From: Begonia masoniana
Lineage: Eukaryota; Streptophyta; Magnoliopsida; Cucurbitales; Begoniaceae
NCBI GenBank assembly: GCA_022432975.1
Contig: CM039506.1
Span: 20,525,614 to 20,589,613, forward strand
Direction: 5' to 3'
DNA: 64,000 bases
The position numbers were made by a program, and so were the translations under genes. Under the pieces are notes generated by a model. That model was not told the DNA's origin and made no database searches. It saw only the letters and a list, made by a program, of their open reading frames with translations. Below are positions 12,105 to 24,100 of this stretch, one piece after another (the first letter of the stretch is position 1; the number at the start of each line of letters is the position of its first letter).

Positions 12105-13859
12105 CGAAGTTATCCATTTCACCTTCAAGGCTTTAACTTGAAGTGACGAGAACGAAGTGTATTTAGGACCCAATAAGCTTCATGGACGCGTGATTAGGAC
12201 TTATTAATACGGTTGATGAAGTAAAAGAACCTTAACTACAATCGATTTGTTCCAAAAGAATCTTCTCTTCAATCGATTTGTTCCAAAAGAACTGAACGTA
12301 TCAAGCAAATGAACCTTAACTACAATCGATTTGTTCCAAAAGAATCTTCTCTTCAATCGATTTGTTCCAAAAGAACTGAACGTATCAAGCAAATGAGGTT
12401 GACTGTTACATGAGTTGTTGTTACAACCGAAGTTATCCATTTCACCTTCAAAGCTTTAACTTGAAGTGATGATAACGAAGTGTATTGAGGACCCAATAAG
12501 CTTCATGGACCCGTAATTAGGACTTATTAATACGGTTGATGAAGTAAAAGAACCTTAACTACAATCGATTTGTTCCAAAAGAACTGAACGTATCAAGCTA
12601 ATGACGTTGACTGTTACATGACTTGTTGTTACAACCGAAGTTATCCCTTTCACCTTCAAGGCTTTAACTTGAAGTGATGAGAACGAAGTGTATTGATGAC
12701 CCAAAAAGCTTCATAGACGCGTAATTAGGACTTAGTAATGCGTAAGATGAAGTAAAAGAACCTTCACTTCAATCGATTTGTTTCAAAAGAACTTAACGTA
12801 TCAAGCTAATGAGGTTGACTGTTACATGACTTGTTGTTACAACCGAAGTTATCCATTTCACCTTCAAGGCTTTAACTTGAAGTGATGAGAACGAAATGTA
12901 TTGAGGACCCAATAAGCTTCATAGACGCGTAATTAGGACTTAGTAATGCGTTTGATGAAGTAAAAGAACCTTCACTTCAATCGATTTGTTTCAAAAGAAC
13001 TGAATGTATCAAGCTAATAAGGTGGACTGTTACATGACTTGTTGTTACAACCGAAGTTATCCATTTCACCTTCAAGGCTTTAACTTGAAGTGATGAGAAC
13101 GAAGTGTATTGAGGACCCAATAAGCTTCATAGATGCGTAATTAGGACTTAGTAATGCGTTTGATAAAGTAAAAGAACCTTCACTTAAATCGATATGTTGC
13201 AAAAGAACTAAACGTATCAAGCTAATGAGGTTGACTGTTACATGACTTGTTGTTACAACCGAAGTTATCCATTTCACCTTCAAGGCTTTAACCTGAAGTG
13301 ATGAGAACGATGTGTATTGAGGGCCCAATAAGCTTCATGGACGCGTAATTAGGACTTAGTAATGCGTTTGATGAAGTAAAAGAACCTTCATTTCAATCGA
13401 TTTGTTCCAAAAGAACTGAACGTATCAAGCTAATGAGGTTGACTGTTACATGACTTGTTGTTACAACCGAAGTTATCCATTTTACCTTCAAGGCTTTAAC
13501 TTGAAGTGATGAGAACGAAGTGTATTGAGGACCTAATAAGCTTCATAGACGTGTAATTAAGACTTAGTAATACGTTTGATGAAGTAAAAGAACCTTCACT
13601 TCAATCGATTAGTTCCAAAAGAACTGAACGTATCAAGCTAATGAGGTCGACTGTTACATGACTTGTTGTTACAACCGAAGTTATCCATTTCACCTTCAAA
13701 GCTTTAACTTGAAGTGATGAGAACGAAGTGTATTGAGGACCCAATAAGCTTCATGGATGCGTAATTAGGACTTAGTAATGCGTTTGATGAAGTAAAAGAA
13801 CCTTCACTTCAATCGTTTTGTTCCAAAAATACTGAACGTATCAAGCTAATGAGGTCGAC
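12105..13859 (+). repeat. Satellite array I (208-bp monomer, about 8 copies)
   Basis: The word AATAAGCTTC recurs at 12495, 12911 (two units), 13119, 13327, 13535 and 13743, a spacing of 208. Monomers differ by scattered substitutions. Array II carries the same monomer reverse-complemented. The array ends exactly at the TG of an A LTR at 13860, after GAGGTCGAC. Confidence 0.97.
12228..12395 (+). repeat. 84-bp internal duplication inside a satellite monomer
   Basis: AACCTTAACTACAATCG occurs at 12228 and again at 12312, so this monomer is lengthened by one 84-bp segment. Each segment itself holds two copies of the ATCGATTTGTTCC word. Confidence 0.85.
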
Positions 13860-14021
13860 TGTAACACCCGAGAAAAACAGCCAGGTAATTTTCCTAACTG
13901 TATTAACGGTCATAAATATTTAATCTTCGCAGTTTAGGATTTTATGCCAAGCTTAATTAATTTCATGTGGATTTAAACTAGGTTGAGTGGCAAAGTTGTA
14001 ATAAAGGAGAGTGATGAACGA

Positions 14022-14030
14022 TATATAAAG
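14022..14030 (+). promoter_or_regulatory. TATA box of family A LTR
   Basis: TATATAAAG, 163 bp into the LTR. The matching minus-strand boxes of the complete element are at 35625-35633 and 28574-28582. Transcription from here leaves a U3 of under 200 bp and an R-U5 of over 2 kb. Confidence 0.6.
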
Positions 14031-14511
14031 AAAAAGGAAATGTTTTAAACCTCACTTGAACCACAGTAGCCGACACCTTCCTTTTCGGCGATTTCTTCTC
14101 TCCCAAGCTCTTGCTCTCTGCTTCCGGCATACCCTCTTCGACGATCGGTTTCTCTGCCACTACTCGACTACTCTGCACCCGAGGTATGAAATGGACAATG
14201 TAGTATCTGTTAGTGTTTGGAGCTCTGTTTTCAGCTCGGCATTTGAACTCGGATTTTATCAATGGCCGAGTAGTATTAGAACATTTTAGAATCCGCGAGT
14301 AGTAATGTCAACCCGAATCGATTCTGGACATTTTAAGTAACCAACTCAGATTTAATCGACAGTAAAACTTGTTTGTTTTATTTTGGATTTTAGATTCTGC
14401 ACAGTATATCAAACCAAGGATTCGGGAATGACTTTAGCTAATAGATCCTAAGATGATTTATGAGTAGAGTTTTAGGATTTTGATTTAACTACGGTAATGC
14501 ACATGTTTTAG

Positions 14512-14556
14512 GTGATGAAATTGGAGAGAAGAGGTTCAGATTGCTAAGGAGACCAG
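14512..14556 (+). other. Predicted LTR leader mini-exon, family A copy 2
   Basis: 45 nt between TTTTAG/GTG and CCAG/GTAAGT, as in copy 1. The matching acceptor 2 is lost in the gap. Confidence 0.5.
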
Positions 14557-14644
14557 GTAAGTGAATGTATTGAGATTTCCGGCTAATAGAGCCCTACATC
14601 GTGGGTGTACTAGGTTAATATGTCTAATGTTACCTTAGATAATG

Positions 14645-14662
14645 AGGGGGGGGGGGGGGGGG
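14645..14662 (+). other. 18-G homopolymer, probable sequencing artefact
   Basis: The other A LTR copies read GAGCTTGTCTGCAC here. The G run and the following altered bases end 44 nt before the N gap. Confidence 0.8.
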
Positions 14663-14705
14663 CGCTGGGGGTCTGCACGTGCAGGAGTTATGTATGTTGC
14701 GAGTT

Positions 14706-14805
14706 NNNNNNNNNNNNNNNNNNNNNNNNNNNNNNNNNNNNNNNNNNNNNNNNNNNNNNNNNNNNNNNNNNNNNNNNNNNNNNNNNNNNNNNNNNNNNNN
14801 NNNNN
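14706..14805. other. Assembly gap, 100 N
   Basis: Fixed-length placeholder. The LTR on its left is not continued on its right. Confidence 0.99.
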
Positions 14806-15132
14806 CACGTGAGATCAGGATAGATACTTCTGACCATGACTCTCTTACGGCTGGTGAGATTTACCTGTAATGATTTAAACCTCATAGAAGATATTAAGAT
14901 CGTCCAATAGATAAAACCAAATCCACTTACCCTCCAACACACGTAAGAAATACGAAATCGATCCGGTCTTACACCAGGATCAAGACACTTATTTAATTTT
15001 TCTTGTGCACACTAACAGACTATATAATCATTTGTTTAGATCCAAAGACATAAATAAGTGTATTATTTAACTGGTCATACAGATAAATAACTAGTTCCAC
15101 GTTCCTTTTCGAAGCTTTCTTCTAGCATCTCG
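14806..15132. other. Unassigned stretch between gap and satellite
   Basis: About 330 bases without an open frame, satellite match or match elsewhere in the window. The last 30 bases grade into degenerate satellite. Confidence 0.4.
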
Positions 15133-18100
15133 AAAAAAACTTCGTTCTCATCACTTCAGTAGAATCTTGTAGTGAAATGGATACCTTAGTTTCTTACAAC
15201 AAGTCATGTAACAGTCAACCTCATTAGCTTGATACGTTCAGTTCTTTTGGAACAAATCGATTGAAGTGAAGGTTCTTTTACTTCATCAAACGCATTACTA
15301 AGTCCTAATTACGCGTCCATGAAGCTTATTGGGTCCTCAATACACTTCGTTCTCATCACTTCAAGTTAAAGCCTGAAGGTGAAATGGATAACTTCGGTTG
15401 TAACAACAAGTCATGTAACAGTCAACCTCATTAGCTTGATACGTTCAGTTCTTTTGGAACAAATCGATTGAAGTGAAGGTTCTTTTACTTCATCAAACGC
15501 ATTACTAAGTCCTAATTACGCGTCCATGAAGCTTATTGGGTCCTCAATACACTTCGTTCTCATCACTTCAAGTTAAAGCCTGAAGGTGAAATGGATAACT
15601 TCGGTTGTAACAACAAGTCATGTAACAGTCAACCTCATTAGCTTGATACGTTCAGTTCTTTTGGAACAAATCGATTGAAGTGAAGGTTCTTTTACTTCAT
15701 CAAACGCATTACTAAGTCCTAATTACGCATCCATGAAGCTTATTGGGTCCTCAATACACTTCGTTCTCATCACTTCAAGTTAAAGCCTGAAGGTGAAATG
15801 GATAAATTCGGTTGTAACAACAAGTCATGTAACAGTCAACCTCATTAGCTTGATACGTTCAGTTCTTTTGGAACAAATCGATTGAAGTGAAGGTTCTTTT
15901 ACTTCATCAAACGCATTACTAAGTCCTAATTACGCGTCCATGAAGCTTATTGGGTCCTCAATACACTTCGTTCTCATCACTTCAAGTTAAAGCCTGAAGG
16001 TGAAATGGATAACTTCGGTTGTAACAACAAGTCATGTAACAGTCAACCTCATTAGCTTGATACGTTCAGTTCTTTTGGAACAAATCGATTGAAGTGAAGG
16101 TTCTTTTACTTCATCAAACGCATTACTAAGTCCTAATTACGCATCCATGAAGCTATTGGGTCCTCAATACACTTCGTTCTCATCACTTCAAGTTAAAGCC
16201 TTGAAGGTGAAATGGATAACTTCGGTTGTAACAACAAGTCATGTAACAGTCAACCTCATTAGCTTGATACGTTCAGTTCTTTTGGAACAAATCGATTGAA
16301 GTGAAGGTTCTTTTACTTCATCAAACGCATTACTAAGTCCTAATTACGCGTCCATGAAGCTATTGGGTCCTCAATACACTTCGTTCTCATCACTTCAAGT
16401 TAAAGCCTTGAAGGTGAAATGGATAACTTCGGTTGTAACAACAAGTCATGTAACAGTCAACCTCATTAGCTTGATACGTTCAGTTCTTTTGGAACAAATC
16501 GATTGAAGTGAAGGTTCTTTTACTTCATCAAACGCATTACTAAGTCCTAATTACGCGTCCATGAAGCTATTGGGTCCTCAATACACTTCGTTCTCATCAC
16601 TTCAAGTTAAAGCCTTGAAGGTGAAATGGATAACTTCGGTTGTAACAACAAGTCATGTAAAGTCAACCTCATTAGCTTGATACGTTCAGTTCTTTTGGAA
16701 CAAATCGATTGAAGTGAAGGTTCTTTTACTTCATCAAACGCATTACTAAGTCCTAATTACGCGTCCATGAAGCTATTGGGTCCTCAATACACTTCGTTCT
16801 CATCACTTCAAGTTAAAGCCTTGAAGGTGAAATGGATAACTTCGGTTGTAACAACAAGTCATGTAACAGTCAACCTCATTAGCTTGATACGTTCAGTTCT
16901 TTTGGAACAAATCGATTGAAGTGAAGGTTCTTTTACTTCATCAAACGCATTACTAAGTCCTAATTACGCGTCCATGAAGCTATTGGGTCCTCAATACACT
17001 TCGTTCTCATCACTTCAAGTTAAAGCCTTGAAGGTGAAATGGATAACTTCGGTTGTAACAACAAGTCATGTAACAGTCAACCTCATTAGCTTGATACGTT
17101 CAGTTCTTTTGGAACAAATCGATTGAAGTGAAGGTTCTTTTACTTCATCAAACGCATTACTAAGTCCTAATTACGCGTCCATGAAGCTATTGGGTCCTCA
17201 ATACACTTCGTTCTCATCACTTCAAGTTAAAGCCTTGAAGGTGAAATGGATAACTTCGGTTGTAACAACAAGTCATGTAACAGTCAACCTCATTAGCTTG
17301 ATACGTTCAGTTCTTTTGAAACAAATCGATTGAAGTGAAGGTTCTTTTACTTCATCAAACGCATTACTAAGTCCTCCTTACGCGTCTATAAGCGTATGGA
17401 TCTCAATACACTTCGTTCTCATCACTTCAAGTTAAAGCCTTGAAGGTGAAATGGATAACTTCGGTTGTAACAACAAGTCATGTAACAGTCAACCTCATTA
17501 GCTTGATACGTTCAGTTCTTTTGGAACAAATCATTGAAGTGAAGGTCTTTTACTTCATCAAGACGCTTACTAAGAGCCTAATTACTGCGTCCATGAGCTT
17601 ATTTGGTCCTCATACACTTCGTTCTCATCACTTCAAATAAAGCCTTGAAGGTGAAATGGATAACTTCGTTGTAACACCAAGTCAGTTAACCGTCAACCTC
17701 ATTAGCTTGATACGTTCATTTCTTTTGAACAAATCGATTGAAGTGAAGGTTCTTTTACTTCATCAAACGCATACTAAGTCCTAATTACGCGTCCATGAAG
17801 CTTATTGGGCCCTCAATACAATCATTCTCATCACTTTCAGTTAAAGCCTTGAAGTGAAATGCATAACTTAGGTTGTAACAACAAGTCATGTAACAGTCAA
17901 CCTCATTAGCATTGATACGTTCAGTTCTTTGAAACAAATCGATTGAAGTGAAAAGTTCTTTTACTTCATCAAACGCATTACTAAGTCCTAATTACGCGTC
18001 ATTAAGCTTATTGGTCCTCAATACACTTCGTTCTCATCACTTCAAGTTAAAGCCTTGAAGGTGAAATGGATAACTTCGGTTGTAACAACAAGTCATGTAA

Positions 18101-21100
18101 CAGTCAACCTAATTAGCTTGATACGTTCAGTTCTTTTGAAACAAATCGATTGAAGTGAAAGTTCTTTTACTTCATCAAACGCATTACTAAGTCCTAATTA
18201 CGCGTCCATGAAGCTATTGGGTCCTCAATACACTTTGTTCTCATCACTTCAAGTTAAAGCCTTGAAGGTGAAATGGATAACTTCGGTTGTAACAACAAGT
18301 CATGTAACAGTCAACCTCATTAGCTTGATACGTTCAGTTCTTTTGAAACAAATCGATTGAGTGAAGGTTCTTTTACTTCATCAAACGCATTACTAAGTCC
18401 TAATTACGCGTCCATGAAGCTATTGGGTCCTCAATACACTTCGTTCTCATCACTTCAAGTTAAAGCCTTGAAGGTGAAATGGATAACTTCGGTTGTAACA
18501 ACAAGTCATGTAACAGTCAACCTCATTAGCTTGATACGTTCAGTTCTTTGGAACAAATCGATTGAAGTGAAAGTTCTTTTACTTCATCAAACAACATTAC
18601 TAAGTCCTAATTACGCGTCCATGAAGCTTATTGGGCCCTCAATACACATCGTTCTCATCACTTCAAGTTAAAGCCTTGAAGGTGAAATGGATAACTTAGG
18701 TTGTAACAACAAGTCATGTAACAGTCAACCTTATTAGCATGATACGTTCAGTTCTTTTGAAACAAATCGATTGAAGTGAAGGATCTTTTACTTCATCAAA
18801 CGCATTACTAAGTCCTAATTACGCGTCAATGAATCTTATTGGGTCCTCAATACGCTTCGTTCTCATCACTTCAAGTTAAAGCCTTGAAGGTGAAATGGAT
18901 AACTTTTGTTGTAACAACAAGTCATGTAACAGTCAACCTAATTAGCTTGATACGTTCAGTTCTTTTGGAACAAATCGATTGAAGTGAAGGTTCTTTTACT
19001 TCATCAAACGCATTACTAAGTCCTAATTACGCGTCCATGAAGCTTATTGGGCCCTCAATACACATCGTTCTCATCACTTCAAGTTAAAGCCTTGAAGGTG
19101 AAATGATAATTTAGGTTGTAACAACAAGTCATGTAACAGTCAACCTCATTAGCTGATACGTTCAGTTCTTTTGAAACAAATCGATTGAAGTGAAGTTCTT
19201 TTAACTTCATCAAACGCATTACTAAGTCCTAATTACGCGTCATGAAGCTTATTGGGTCCTCAATACACTTCGTTCTCATCACTTCAAGTAAAGCCTTGAA
19301 GGTGAAATGGATAACTTCGGTTGTAACCACAAGTCATGTAACAGTCAACCTAATTAGCTTGATACGTTCAGTTCTTTTGGAACAAATCGATTGAAGTGAA
19401 GGTTCTTTACTTCATCAAACGCATTACTAAGTCCTAATTACGCGTCCATGAAGCTTATTGGGGCCCTCAATACACTCGTTCTCATCACTTCAAGTTAAAG
19501 CCTTGAAGGTGAAATGGATAACTTCGGTTGTAACAACAAGTCATGTAACAGTCCAACCTCATTAGCTTGATACGTTCAGTTCTTTTGAAACAAATCGATT
19601 GAAGTGAAGGTTCGTTTTACTTCATCAAACGCATTACTAAGTCCTAATTACGCGTCCATGAAGCTTATTGGGCCCTCAATACACTCGTTCTCGATCACTT
19701 CAAGTTAAAGCCTTGAAGGTGAAATGGATAACTTAGGTTTAACAACAAGTCATGTAACAGTCAACCTCATTAGCTTGAGACGTTCAGTTCTTTTGAAACA
19801 AATCGATTGAAGTGAAGGATCTTTTACTTCATCAACGCATTACTAAGTCCTAATTACGCGTCATGAAGCTTATTGGGTCCTCAATACCTTTCGTTCTCAT
19901 CACTTCAAGTTAAAGCCTTGAAGGTGAAATGGATAACTTCGGTTGTACAACAAGTCATGTAACAGTCAACCTATTAGCTTGATACGTTCAGTTCTTTTGG
20001 AACAAATCGATTGAAGTGAAGATTCTTTACTTCATCAAACGCATTACTAAGTCCTAATTACGCGTCCATGAAGCTTATTGGGTCCTCAATACACATTCGT
20101 TCTCATCACTTCAAGTTAAAGCCTTGAAGGTGAAATGGATAACTTAGGTTGTAACAACAAGTCATGTAACAGTCAACCTTATTAGCTTGATACGTTCAGT
20201 TCTTTTGAAACAAATCGATTGAAGTGAAGGATTCTTTTACGTCATCAAACGCATTACTAAGTCCTAATTACGCGTCCATGAATCTTATTGGGTCCTCTAA
20301 TACACTTGTTCTCATCACTTCAAAATTAAAGCCTTGAAGGTGAAATGGATAACTTCGGTTGTAACAACAAGTCATGTAACAGTCAACCTCATTAGCTTGA
20401 TACGTTCAGTTCTTTTGAACAAATCGATTGAAGTGAATGTCTTTTACTTCATCAAACGCATTACTAAGTCCTAATTACGCGTCAATGAAGCTTATTGGGT
20501 CCTCAATACGCTTTGTTCTCATCACTTCAAGTTAAAGCCTTGAAGGTGAAATGGATAACTTCGGTTGTAACGACAAGTCATGTAACAGTCAACCGAATTA
20601 GCTTGATACGTTAAGTTGTTTTGGAACAAATCAATTGAAGTAAAGGTTCTTTTACTATCATCAAACGCATTACTAAGTCCTAATTACGCGTCCTATGAAG
20701 CTTATTGGGTCCTCTAATACACTTCGTTCTCATCACTTCAAGTTAAAGCCTTGAAGGTGAAATGGATAACTTCGGTTGTAACAACAAGTCATGTGACAGT
20801 AAACCTCTTTAGCTTGATGCGTTCAGTTCTTTTGGAACAAAACGATTGAAGTAAAGGTTCTTTTACTTCATCAACGCATTACTAAGTCCTAATTACGCGA
20901 CCATGAAGCTTATTGGGTCCTCAATACACTCGTTCTCATCACTTAAAGTTAAAGCTTTGAAGGTGAAATGGATAACTTCGGTTGTAACAACAAGTCATGT
21001 AACAGTCAACCTCATTAGCTTGATACATTCAGTTCTTTGAAACAAATCGATTGAAGTGAATGTCTTTTACTTCATCAAACGCATTACTAAGTCCTAATTA

Positions 21101-24100
21101 CGCTCTATGAAGCTTATTGGGTCCTCATACACTTCGTTCTCATCACTTCAAGTTAAAGCCTTGAAGGTGAAATGGATAACTTTTGTTGTAACAACAAGTC
21201 ATGTAACAGTCAACCTAATTAGCTTGATACGTTCAGTTCTTTTGGAACAAATCGATTGAAGTGAAAGTTCTTTTACTTCATCAAACGCATTACTAAGTCC
21301 TAATTACGCATCCATGAAGCTTATTGGGCCCTCAATACACATCGTTCTCATCACTTCAAGTTAAAGCCTTGAAGGTGAAATAGATAACTTCGGTTGTAAC
21401 AACAAGTCATATAACAGTCAACCTCATTACCTTGATACGTTCAAATCTTATGGAACAAATCGATTGAAGTGAACGTTCTTTTACTTCATCAAACGCATTA
21501 CTAAGTCCTAATTACACATCCATTAAGCTTATTGGGCCCTCAATACACATCGTTCTCATCACTTCAAGTTAAAGCCTCGAAGGTGAAAAGGATAACTTCG
21601 GTTGTAACAACAAGTCATGTAACAGTCAACCTCATTAGTTTGAAACGTTCAGTTCTTTTGGAACAAATAGATTGAAGTGAAGGTTCTTTTACTTCATCAA
21701 AAGCATTACTAAGTCCTAATTACGCGTCCATGAAGCTTATTGGGTCCCTCAATACACATTCGTTCTCATCACTTCAAGTTAAAGCCTTGAAGGTGAAATG
21801 GATAACTTCGGTTGTAACAACAAGTCATGTAACAGTCAACCTCGTTAGCTTGATACGTTCAGTTCTTTTGAAACAAATCGAATGAAGTGAAGGTTCTTTT
21901 ACTTCATCAAACGCATTACTAAGTCCTAATTACACGTCCATGAAGCTTATTGGGCCCTCAATACACATTGTTCCCATCACTTCAAGTTAAAGCCTTGAAG
22001 GTGAAATGGATAACTTCGGTTGTAACAACAAGTCATGTAACAGTCAACCTAATTAGCTTGATACGTTCAGTTCTTTTGGAACAAATCGATTGAAGTGAAA
22101 GTTCTTTTACTTCATCAAACACATTACTAAGTCCGAATTACGCGTCCATTAAGCTGATTGGGCCCTCAATACACATCGTTCTCATCACTTCAAGTTAAAG
22201 CCTTGAAGGTGAAATGGATAACTTCGGTTGTAACAACAGTCATGTGAACAGTCAACCTCTATTAGCTTGATACGTTCAGTTCTTTTGGAACAAAATCGAT
22301 TGAAGTGAAGGATCTTTTACTTCATCACACGCATTACTAAGTCCTAATTACACGTACCATGAAGCTTATTGGATCCTCAATACACTTCGTTCTCATCACT
22401 TAACGTTAAAGCTTTGAAGGTGAAATGGATAACTTCTGGTTGTAACAACAAGTCATGTAACAGTCAACCTCATTAGCTTGATACATTCAGTTCTTTTGAA
22501 ACAAATCGATTGAAGTGAAGGTTCTTTTACTTCATCAAACGCATTACTAAGTCCTAATTACGCGTCCATGAAGCTTATTGGGTCCTCTATACACTTCGTT
22601 CTCATCACTTCAAAATAAAGCTTGAAGGTGAAATGGATAACTTCGGTTGTAACAACAAGTCATGTAACAGTCAACCTCATTAGCTTGATACGTTCAGTTC
22701 TTTTGGAACAAATCGATTGAAGTGAATGTTCTTTTACTTCATCCAACGCATTACTAAGTCCTAATTTTGCATCCATGAAGCTTATTAAGCCCTCAATACA
22801 CATCGTTCTCATCACTTCAAGTTAAAGCCTTGAAGGTGAAATAGATAACTTCGGTTGTAACAACAAGTCATATAACAGTCAACCTCATTAGCTTGATACG
22901 TTCAAATCTTTGGAACAAATCGATTGAAGTGAAGGTTCTTTTACTTCATCAAACGCATTACTAAGTCCTAATTACGCATCCATTAAGCTTATTGGGCCCT
23001 CAATACACATCGTTCTCATCACTTCAAGTTAAAGCTTCGAAGGTGAAAAGGATAACTTCGGTGGTAACAACAAGTCATGTAACAGTCAACCTCATTAGTT
23101 TGAAACGTTCAGTTCTTTTGGAACAAATAGATTGAAGTGAAGGTTCTTTTACTTCATCAAAAGCATTACTAAGTCCTAATTACGCGTCCATGAAGCTTAT
23201 TGGGTCCTCAATACTTTTCGTTCTCATCACTTCGAGTTAAAGCCTTGAAGGTGAAATGGATAACTTCGGTTGTAACAACAAGTCATGTAACAGTCAACCT
23301 CATTAGCTTGATACGTTCAGTTCTTTTGAAACAAATCGAATGAAGTGAAGGTTCTTTTACTTCATCAAACGCATTACTAAGTCCTAATTACGCGTCCATG
23401 AAGCTTATTGGGCCCTCAATACACATTGTTCCCATCACTTCAAGTTAAAGCCTTGAAGGTGAAATGGATAACTTAGGTTGTAACAACAAGTCATGTAACA
23501 GTCAACCTCATTAGTTTGATACGTTCAGTTCTTTTGGAACAAATAGATTGAAGTGAAGGTTCTTTTACTTCATCAAAAGCATTACTAAGTCCTAATTACG
23601 CGTCCATGAAGCTTATTGGGTCCTCAATACACTTCGTTCTCATCACTTCAAGTTAAAGCCTTGAAGGTGAAATGGATAACTTCGGTTGTAACAACAAGTC
23701 ATGTAACAGTCAACCTCATTAGCTTGATACGTTCAGTTCTTTTGAAACAAATCGTAATGAAGTGAAGGTTCTTTTACTTCATCAAACGCATTACTAAGTC
23801 CTAATTACGCGTCCATGACGCTTATTGGGCCCTCAATACACATTGTTCCCATCACTTCAAGTTAAAGCCTTGAAGGTTAAATGGATAACTTAGGTTGTAA
23901 CAACAAGTCATGTAACAGTCAACCTCATTAGCTTGATACGTTATGTTCTTTCGAAACAAATCGATTGAAGTAAATGTTCTTTTACTTCATCAAACGCATT
24001 ACTAAGTCCTAATTACGCGTCTATGAACCTTTTTGGGTCCTCAATACACTTCGTTCTCATCACTTCAAGTTAAAGCCTTGAAGGTGAAATGGATAACTTC

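Larger units (their letters stand above)
13860..14705 (+). mobile_element. Family A LTR, 5' portion, cut by gap
   Basis: Starts TGTAACACCCGAG immediately after satellite. Landmarks: TATATAAAG at 14022-14030, donor 1 GAG/GTATGA at 14183/14184, and mini-exon 14512-14556. The last 65 bases before the gap are corrupted by an 18-G run. The 5-bp flank TCGAC (13855-13859) nearly matches the flank of the left end of the complete element (26620-26624, reverse complement TCGAT). Confidence 0.93.
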
